This document shows positions 5,559 through 10,377 of a stretch of DNA of 10,377 nt, piece by piece; the stretch's first letter is position 1, and the number at the start of each line of letters is the position of its first letter. The translations under genes were made by a program, and so were the position numbers. The DNA comes from CBDUBU01 sp965365465 (GTDB lineage: Bacteria > Bacteroidota > Rhodothermia > Rhodothermales > DASSAV01), in contig CBDUBU010000139.1 of NCBI GenBank assembly GCA_965365465.1, positions 1 to 10,377 of the forward strand. Direction: 5' to 3'. The notes below the pieces were generated by a model that ran no database searches, was not told the origin of the DNA, and saw nothing but the letters and a program-made list of their open reading frames with translations.

Positions 5559-7256
5559 ATGAAAATCGCACTTGCCCAGATTAATCCGACGGTCGGGGAT
5601 CTGCGCGGCAACAGCCGTAAGGTGATCGACTTTACAAGGCAAGCCCATGAGCAGGGCGCGGATCTCGTCATTTTTCCGGAGCTTTGCCTGACCGGGTACC
5701 CGCCGCTGGACCTACTGGACAATCACTTTTTTATCGAAGCAGTTCAACAGGCTCTTGCGTGGATGGCCGACGCTGTGCCGCCTGAGATCGGTGTTATCGT
5801 AGGAGCGCCTGTACGGAACGAACGCGCTGTAGGCAAGCGGCTCTATAACGCAGCGCTGCTCTACGAAGGCGGCGAGCGCCTGGCGGAGGTGCATAAAACC
5901 CTGCTTCCTACCTACGACGTGTTTGACGAATACCGTTACTTTGAACCGGGGCAGGAGCGCCGGGTGGTATCCTGGCGCGGCCTGAACCTCGGCCTTCACA
6001 TCTGCGAGGATATGTGGAACAACGAGGATCAGGTCGATTACCACCTCTATCCGGCCAACCCCATCGACGAACTGGCCGCGCAGGGAGCCGACCTGTTCAT
6101 CAACCTCAGCGCCTCGCCGTTCTCCATCGGCAAGCATGTCAAACGCAATCTCATCATCGAGGCCAGTTGCAGGGAACACGGGATTCCTTTCGTTTTCGTC
6201 AATCAGGTGGGCGCCAACACCGAGATCGTATTCGACGGCGACAGCCGGGTTCATGCCGCCGATGGCACGCGCCTGCTCTGCGCTCCTTCCTTCCAGGAGT
6301 CGCTCCTGATCTGGGACACCGAAAAGAACACAGGTCCCTGCCCCATGCGGCACGATCATATCGAGGACCTGCACGACGCGCTGGTGCTCGGCATCCACGA
6401 CTACTTTCACAAAACGGGCGCGTTCAGCAAGGCGCTGATCGGACTTTCGGGAGGGATCGACTCTGCGGTAACCTGTGCGCTGGCCGTGGCAGCGCTCGGG
6501 CCGGAGCGGGTTGTCGGCGTCACCATGCCATCCAAATATTCGTCTTCCGGCTCGGTGGAGGATTCCCGCGCCCTGGCCGAAGCAACCGGCATCGCCTTCC
6601 ACAATATCCCCATTGTCCCCGCCGTGGAGGCTTTCGACGCGATGTTGCAGAAGGTCTTTGCAGAAACGGAGCCGGGGGTGGCCGAGGAGAACATACAGGC
6701 CCGCTCGCGCGGCGTCACGCTGATGGCGATCTCCAACAAGTTCAACTATCTCCTGCTTTCCACCGGAAACAAGAGCGAGATGGCAGTCGGCTACGCCACG
6801 CTCTACGGCGACATGAACGGCGGCGTAGCCGTGCTTTCCGACGTGTTCAAAACGCTGGTCTACGAACTTGCCCAATACATCAACCGGAAAGCCGGGCGCG
6901 ACCTCATCCCCCGGAACACCATATCCAAGCCGCCTTCCGCTGAATTGCGGCCCGGACAAAAGGATGAGGACTCGCTGCCGCCTTACCCGGTCCTGGATCA
7001 CATCCTGCGGCTGTATGTGGAAGACCTGATGGAACTGGATTCTATTGTGGCAAGCACCGGCTACGAGCGCGACTTGGTGCTCGACATCCTGCGCCGGGTG
7101 GACCTCAACGAGTACAAACGCCGGCAGGCGCCGCCCGGACTCCGGGTGAGCAGCAAAGCCTTCGGCATGGGACGCCGCCTGCCGGTCGTCATGCGCTGGA
7201 ACCGCGCCCAGATCCGTGAGATCGCCGGGCAGACGCCATCGGCGCTCCCTTCGTAA
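5559..7256 (+). CDS. nadE: Glutamine-dependent NAD+ synthetase
   Basis: The 565-residue enzyme catalyses the last step of NAD+ synthesis in the cytoplasm: ATP-dependent amidation of nicotinate adenine dinucleotide, with ammonia from glutamine. The N-terminal nitrilase-type glutaminase domain (about 1-255) shows the expected triad: Glu41 in FPELCLTGYPP, Lys113 in VHKTLLPTYDVFDE, and Cys149 in LHICEDMW. The C-terminal ATP-pyrophosphatase domain (about 275-555) has the P-loop SGGIDS at 297-302, then STGNKSE (401-407), GDMNGG (417-422) and ISKPPSAELRPGQKDEDSLP (455-474). Length is normal for the two-domain form, and all key residues are present. The start is set by MKIALAQINPTVGD, the usual N-terminus of the family; no Shine-Dalgarno precedes it. 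ruvA follows 25 bp downstream on the same strand, suggesting a shared transcript, though the two functions are unrelated. Confidence 0.97.
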   Translation: MKIALAQINPTVGDLRGNSRKVIDFTRQAHEQGADLVIFPELCLTGYPPLDLLDNHFFIEAVQQALAWMADAVPPEIGVIVGAPVRNERAVGKRLYNAALLYEGGERLAEVHKTLLPTYDVFDEYRYFEPGQERRVVSWRGLNLGLHICEDMWNNEDQVDYHLYPANPIDELAAQGADLFINLSASPFSIGKHVKRNLIIEASCREHGIPFVFVNQVGANTEIVFDGDSRVHAADGTRLLCAPSFQESLLIWDTEKNTGPCPMRHDHIEDLHDALVLGIHDYFHKTGAFSKALIGLSGGIDSAVTCALAVAALGPERVVGVTMPSKYSSSGSVEDSRALAEATGIAFHNIPIVPAVEAFDAMLQKVFAETEPGVAEENIQARSRGVTLMAISNKFNYLLLSTGNKSEMAVGYATLYGDMNGGVAVLSDVFKTLVYELAQYINRKAGRDLIPRNTISKPPSAELRPGQKDEDSLPPYPVLDHILRLYVEDLMELDSIVASTGYERDLVLDILRRVDLNEYKRRQAPPGLRVSSKAFGMGRRLPVVMRWNRAQIREIAGQTPSALPS

Positions 7257-7281
7257 ACACTTTCGCTGCAACGGCGCCTCC

Positions 7282-7884
7282 ATGATTACCTACGTTTCCG
7301 GAAAGCTGGCCGAAAAAAAACCTACCGAAGCCGTTATCGACGTGCAGGGGGTCGGCTATCAGGTGCTGATCCCGACCTCCACCTACGAGGCCCTGCCTGC
7401 GGTCGGAGAAAAAGCCATGCTGCACACGCACCATCACGTACGTGAAGATGCCGCGCTGCTCTACGGCTTTGCAGGAAAGTCGGAAAGGGCGCTGTTCGAG
7501 TTGATGCTCGCGGTCTCCGGCATAGGCCCGAAGCTGGCGCTGGCGGCGCTGTCGGCCATGCGTCCGGCTGAACTGCGCAACCACGTGCTCAACGGAGATG
7601 CCGCGATGCTGACCGGCATTCCCGGCGTCGGGCGAAAGACGGCGGAACGACTCATCGTGGAGTTGCGGGACCGGCTAACTACCGTTGACCTTGCTGAGGA
7701 TGGATCCTCCCTCACCGGCGGCTCCGAAGCCCGCGCAGAGGCTCGCTCGGACGCACTAGCCGCGCTCGAATCGCTCGGACTTCCCCGCGCCACAGCGGAG
7801 AAAAACATCCGGCGCGTGCTGCGCGAACATCCTGCCGTTCAGTCCGCTGACGAACTGGTGCGCCTGGCGCTTCGGGAGCGCTGA
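7282..7884 (+). CDS. ruvA: Holliday junction branch-migration protein RuvA
   Basis: RuvA binds four-way DNA junctions as a tetramer and loads the RuvB motor during recombinational repair. The 200-residue product matches the family length (E. coli 203). The N-terminal OB-fold domain spans about 1-63 (MITYVSGKLAEKKPTEAVID). Its acidic pin residues Glu55 and Asp56 (VREDAALLYGF) fall at the E. coli positions. Two helix-hairpin-helix motifs follow: AVSGIGPKLALAAL (77-90) and TGIPGVGRKTAERLIVEL (111-128). After a variable linker (about 133-153), the C-terminal RuvB-contacting domain contains DALAALESLGLPRATAEKNI (157-176). The frame extends 22 codons upstream with no stop, overlapping nadE, but those residues are basic and unlike RuvA, so the ATG at 7282 is preferred. 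It has no clear Shine-Dalgarno. The gene lies 25 bp after nadE and is followed by an intrinsic terminator. ruvB is not in the window. Confidence 0.97.
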   Translation: MITYVSGKLAEKKPTEAVIDVQGVGYQVLIPTSTYEALPAVGEKAMLHTHHHVREDAALLYGFAGKSERALFELMLAVSGIGPKLALAALSAMRPAELRNHVLNGDAAMLTGIPGVGRKTAERLIVELRDRLTTVDLAEDGSSLTGGSEARAEARSDALAALESLGLPRATAEKNIRRVLREHPAVQSADELVRLALRER

Positions 7885-7896
7885 TTCCAAAAGAAA

Positions 7897-7935
7897 TGCG
7901 CGCCCGTATGCATACGAAGGCGCACCTCGTTTTCT
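7897..7935 (+). terminator. Intrinsic terminator after ruvA
   Basis: A perfect 12-bp palindrome CGTATGCATACG (7905-7916) is flanked by TGCGC (7897-7901) and GCGCA (7920-7924), giving a bulged long stem, followed by CGTTTTCT. It starts 13 nt after the ruvA stop and would end the nadE-ruvA transcript. Confidence 0.7.
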
Positions 7936-8045
7936 CCAAAGGCTACTTGTACGGCGAAATCTCCACCGTTATTCTTTTCTGAGAAGCAAGCCTCCTGTGC
8001 TGTCGTTGCTCTGACGTTGTAAATCGGCCTGTAGTAGGAATACGA

Positions 8046-8061
8046 CGAGCTCCTCTGCTCG
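8046..8061. repeat. Short inverted repeat upstream of the cytochrome gene
   Basis: CGAGC (8046-8050) and GCTCG (8057-8061) pair around a 6-nt loop about 45 nt before the cytochrome start. It is a weak hairpin with no T-run after it. It may be a leader structure or chance. Confidence 0.2.
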
Positions 8062-8105
8062 CCTTTCCCGGCTGCCCCTCCCACCTTATCAGCAAATCAG
8101 AGAGC

Positions 8106-9017
8106 ATGGTCATGCGCCGCGTATTGAAGTGGACAGGAATTTTTCTGGGAGCGCTGGTTCTGATGCTTCTCCTGGCTATCGCAGGTATTTACCTGGCAAG
8201 CAACGCCCGCCTGAGCAAGGTTTACGCCATCAATCTTCCGCCGGTTGCCGTCCCGTCCGATTCAGTCAGTCTGGCCCATGGCCGCCACGTCGCCATCGTA
8301 CGCGGCTGCGTCGACTGCCACGGGGAAGATCTGGGAGGACAGCCGTTCATTGATGATCCTGCACTGGTTTCTTTATATGCTAGCAACCTGACTTCGGGCG
8401 TGGGTGGAATCGGCGGCGCCTATACGGATGAGGACTGGGTTCGCGCCATTCGCCACGGAGTCGGGCCAGACGGCAAACCGCTGCTGTGGATGCCATCTCA
8501 CGAGTTCTATCCGATCAGCGACAGGGATATGGGCGCCCTCATTGCGTTTCTCAAGCAGGCTGCGCCCGTGGACCTGGAACACCCGACCCCGAGTGTCGGG
8601 CCGGTCGGGCGGGCGCTGTACATGGCCGGGGTAGTTCCGCTTGTCCCTGCCGAATTGATCGCGCATGACAGCCCTCGTCCTGATGCGCCGCCCGCAGGCC
8701 CTACCGCCGAGTATGGGGCCTACCTTGCCACCACCTGCACCGGCTGTCATGGAAACAGCTTCTCCGGAGGTCCGATTCCGGGAGCGCCTCCCGATATGCC
8801 GGTTCCGACCAACATCACATCCGATGCCGAGACAGGCATTGGGGATTGGACCGAGGATGATTTTTTTGTCTCGCTGCGTGAAGGAAAGCGTCCTGACGGA
8901 ACAGAACTCGATCCGTTCATGCCCTACCGCCTGACCAAACATATGACGGATGATGAGATCCGCGCCCTCTGGCTCTACCTCCGCACGATTCCGGCGCAGC
9001 CGGAAGGCAATCGTTGA
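8106..9017 (+). CDS. Membrane-anchored diheme cytochrome c
   Basis: This 303-residue protein has one N-terminal hydrophobic segment (about 9-31) after MVMRRVLKW, so it is exported and probably stays anchored with its haem domains in the periplasm. Two CXXCH haem-attachment sites are present, CVDCH (68-72) and CTGCH (211-215), each beginning one cytochrome c domain. Likely axial Met ligands are Met129 (LLWMPSHEF) and Met272 (PFMPYRL). The second domain carries NITSDAETGIGDWTEDDFF (236-254) and a DGTELDPFMPY stretch, typical of cytochrome subunits that accept electrons from periplasmic dehydrogenases (alcohol/gluconate type). It would therefore carry electrons toward a terminal oxidase or reductase; the partner enzyme is not in the window. 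Either ATG 8106 or ATG 8112 could be the start; a weak AGAGAG lies just before the first. Terminators on both sides suggest a single-gene transcript. Confidence 0.9.
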   Translation: MVMRRVLKWTGIFLGALVLMLLLAIAGIYLASNARLSKVYAINLPPVAVPSDSVSLAHGRHVAIVRGCVDCHGEDLGGQPFIDDPALVSLYASNLTSGVGGIGGAYTDEDWVRAIRHGVGPDGKPLLWMPSHEFYPISDRDMGALIAFLKQAAPVDLEHPTPSVGPVGRALYMAGVVPLVPAELIAHDSPRPDAPPAGPTAEYGAYLATTCTGCHGNSFSGGPIPGAPPDMPVPTNITSDAETGIGDWTEDDFFVSLREGKRPDGTELDPFMPYRLTKHMTDDEIRALWLYLRTIPAQPEGNR

Positions 9018-9131
9018 CGCGCAGCGGACAGCTTTTTGATCTGGCAGCGCTTACGGATATGCCGGGCCGGAACTTCTCGGCAGTTCGGGCGAAAGAGGGG
9101 CGTGCCTTGACGCACTCGTCTATTTTACTAC

Positions 9132-9169
9132 ACGGGCGACCTGCACAGGCGGGCCGCCCGTAGCTTTTT
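9132..9169 (+). terminator. Intrinsic terminator after the cytochrome gene
   Basis: ACGGGCG (9132-9138) pairs perfectly with CGCCCGT (9155-9161). Within the loop CCTG-CA-CAGG (9140-9149) forms a second small hairpin. Five T residues follow at 9165-9169. It lies about 115 nt after the cytochrome stop and 46 nt before typA. Confidence 0.7.
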
Positions 9170-9170
9170 G

Positions 9171-9194
9171 CATCCGGCGATCTTGTTCCGGATG
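9171..9194 (+). promoter_or_regulatory. Second hairpin in the typA leader
   Basis: CATCCGG (9171-9177) and CCGGATG (9188-9194) are perfect 7-bp arms around a 10-nt loop. The hairpin begins 2 nt after the T-run of the preceding terminator and ends 21 nt before the typA ATG. It has no T-run of its own. It may be a leader structure affecting typA translation. It also contains an in-frame upstream ATG (9192). Confidence 0.35.
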
Positions 9195-9215
9195 TCTCTA
9201 ACTGTCTCAAATCGA

Positions 9216-10377
9216 ATGCACAAGACCCTTAGAAATATTGCCATCGTTGCCCACGTCGATCACGGCAAGACGACCCTCGTAGACGCCATGCTCTGGCAGA
9301 GCGGCACCTTCCGCTCGAACCAGGAAGTTCAGGAGCGCGTGATGGATTCGATGGACCTGGAACGCGAAAAGGGCATCACCATCATGGCAAAGAACACGGC
9401 TATCTTCTACCAGGATGCCAAAATCAACATCGTCGATACGCCGGGCCATGCCGACTTCGGCGGAGAAGTGGAACGCACGCTCCGCATGGTAGACGGCATC
9501 ATGCTGCTGGTGGACGCCGCCGAGGGGCCGCTGCCGCAGACGCGCTTCGTGCTTCAGAAAGCGCTCCAGCTTGGCCTGCCTGCCATTGTCGTCATCAACA
9601 AGATCGACCGGCAGGACGCCCGGCCCAGAGAAGTGCTCAACGAAATCTACGACCTTTTCATCGACCTCGACGCCAACGAGGAGCAGATCGAGTTTCCCGT
9701 GCTCTATGCCGTAGCGAGGGACGGCCAATGCACCACGGACCTCGAAACGCCGCTGACGGACCTGCGCCTCCTTTTCGACGCTATCCTGCAACGGCTTCCG
9801 GCCCCCGGCGGCGATCCGGAGGCATCGCTTCAGGTACTGGTCACCAACGTGCAGCCGGATTCCTACCTCGGGCCGCTCGCCATCGGGCGCGTCATGCAGG
9901 GAACCCTGCGCAACCGGCAGCGGGTGGCGCTCTGCCACCGGGACGGCACGCTGGACCCCGTTTCGGTTACCGCCCTTTTCGAATATGAGGGCCTGCAACG
10001 CGTTGAAGTGGCCGAGGTCGGCCCTGGCGACATCATTGCGGTGGCTGGAATGTCCGGCATCGGGCTTGGAGAAAGCATCGCCGACGCTGAGAACCCCCGT
10101 CCGCTGCCTCCCCTCCATGTGGACGAACCGACCATCTCGATGGAGTTCCGGATCAACGACTCGCCGTTCTCCGGGCGCGAAGGGCAGTACGTCACCTCCC
10201 GCAACCTGCGGGACCGGCTCATGCGGGAGGCAGAAAACAACCTTGCCATGCGAATCGAGGAAACCGACTCCCCCGACCGTTTTCTCGTCTACGGACGCGG
10301 CGAGTTGCAGATGGCGATCCTCATCGAGCAGATGCGCCGCGAAGGGTACGAATTCGCCGTAGGGATGCCGCAGGTCA
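9216..10377 (+). CDS. typA: Ribosome-associated GTPase TypA/BipA, 3' end beyond the window
   Basis: TypA/BipA is a translational GTPase related to EF-G and LepA that binds the ribosome and is needed for growth under cold or other stress and for ribosome assembly. The window holds 387 codons of an expected 600 or so. The G domain shows G1 AHVDHGKT (12-19), G2 GITI (53-56), G3 DTPGH (74-78) and G4 NKID (128-131). At the G5 position the usual SA is replaced by AVARDG near residue 170. A beta-barrel domain follows (from about 200; LVTNVQPDSYLGPLAIGRV), then the EF-G-like domain with GRGELQMAILIEQMRREGYE near the right edge. MHKTLRNIAIVAHVDHGKT is the usual family start. An in-frame ATG at 9192 would add eight residues but lies in a hairpin arm and is less likely. 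No Shine-Dalgarno is seen. The gene is separated from the cytochrome by a terminator, so it should have its own promoter. Confidence 0.96.
   Translation, partial: MHKTLRNIAIVAHVDHGKTTLVDAMLWQSGTFRSNQEVQERVMDSMDLEREKGITIMAKNTAIFYQDAKINIVDTPGHADFGGEVERTLRMVDGIMLLVDAAEGPLPQTRFVLQKALQLGLPAIVVINKIDRQDARPREVLNEIYDLFIDLDANEEQIEFPVLYAVARDGQCTTDLETPLTDLRLLFDAILQRLPAPGGDPEASLQVLVTNVQPDSYLGPLAIGRVMQGTLRNRQRVALCHRDGTLDPVSVTALFEYEGLQRVEVAEVGPGDIIAVAGMSGIGLGESIADAENPRPLPPLHVDEPTISMEFRINDSPFSGREGQYVTSRNLRDRLMREAENNLAMRIEETDSPDRFLVYGRGELQMAILIEQMRREGYEFAVGMPQV

Noticed and set aside
5311..5571. Minus-strand open frames in the receptor-nadE gap
   Set aside because: They are short, overlap the repeat-like segment and the nadE start, and have no recognisable domain.
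5712..7283. 523-codon minus-strand open frame opposite nadE
   Set aside because: nadE is unambiguous on the plus strand with all catalytic motifs; the antisense frame is an artefact of codon composition.
9207..10118. 303-codon minus-strand open frame opposite typA
   Set aside because: It is a shadow of typA, whose G1-G4 motifs are intact on the plus strand.
1..10377. CRISPR array, tRNA/rRNA genes, transposase, integrase, toxin-antitoxin or defence genes
   Set aside because: No regularly spaced repeats, RNA-gene signatures or corresponding protein motifs were seen on either strand.

Overview
The window looks like chromosomal DNA from a moderately high-GC member of the Bacteroidota/Rhodothermota, and Rhodothermales is my best guess. 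The guess rests on the remembered resemblance of the RuvA and TypA-type proteins to that lineage, on mostly absent Shine-Dalgarno sequences, and on a TonB-dependent receptor beside a large low-lysine, cysteine-free secreted protein. No tool was run, so the taxonomic call is an inference.

Layout. (1) 1-1934, minus strand: the first 644 codons of a large secreted, repeat-rich beta-structured surface protein that runs off the left edge. (2) 1935-3219: an unusually long, less GC-rich divergent intergenic region. It holds several inverted repeats, a possible short dispersed palindrome, and a 16-codon mini-ORF with a strong ribosome binding site. (3) 3220-5145, plus: a BtuB-like TonB-dependent outer-membrane receptor. 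(4) 5146-5558: a gene-free gap with what looks like a degenerate copy of a dispersed GCGCAG-rich intergenic repeat. (5) 5559-7256 and 7282-7884, plus: nadE (glutamine-dependent NAD+ synthetase) and ruvA (Holliday-junction branch-migration subunit), 25 bp apart and probably cotranscribed, ending at a good intrinsic terminator. (6) 8106-9017, plus: a membrane-anchored diheme cytochrome c, followed by a strong terminator. (7) 9216-10377, plus: the first 387 codons of the ribosome-associated GTPase TypA/BipA, cut by the right edge.

The genes do not form one pathway. Two encode envelope proteins (surface protein, TonB receptor), one an exported electron carrier, and three are housekeeping genes (NAD synthesis, recombination, translation/stress GTPase). 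I see no CRISPR array, transposase, integrase, tRNA, rRNA, toxin-antitoxin pair or defence locus. The most unusual parts are the partial surface protein and the structured non-coding DNA upstream of the receptor. I found no convincing new multi-gene system.
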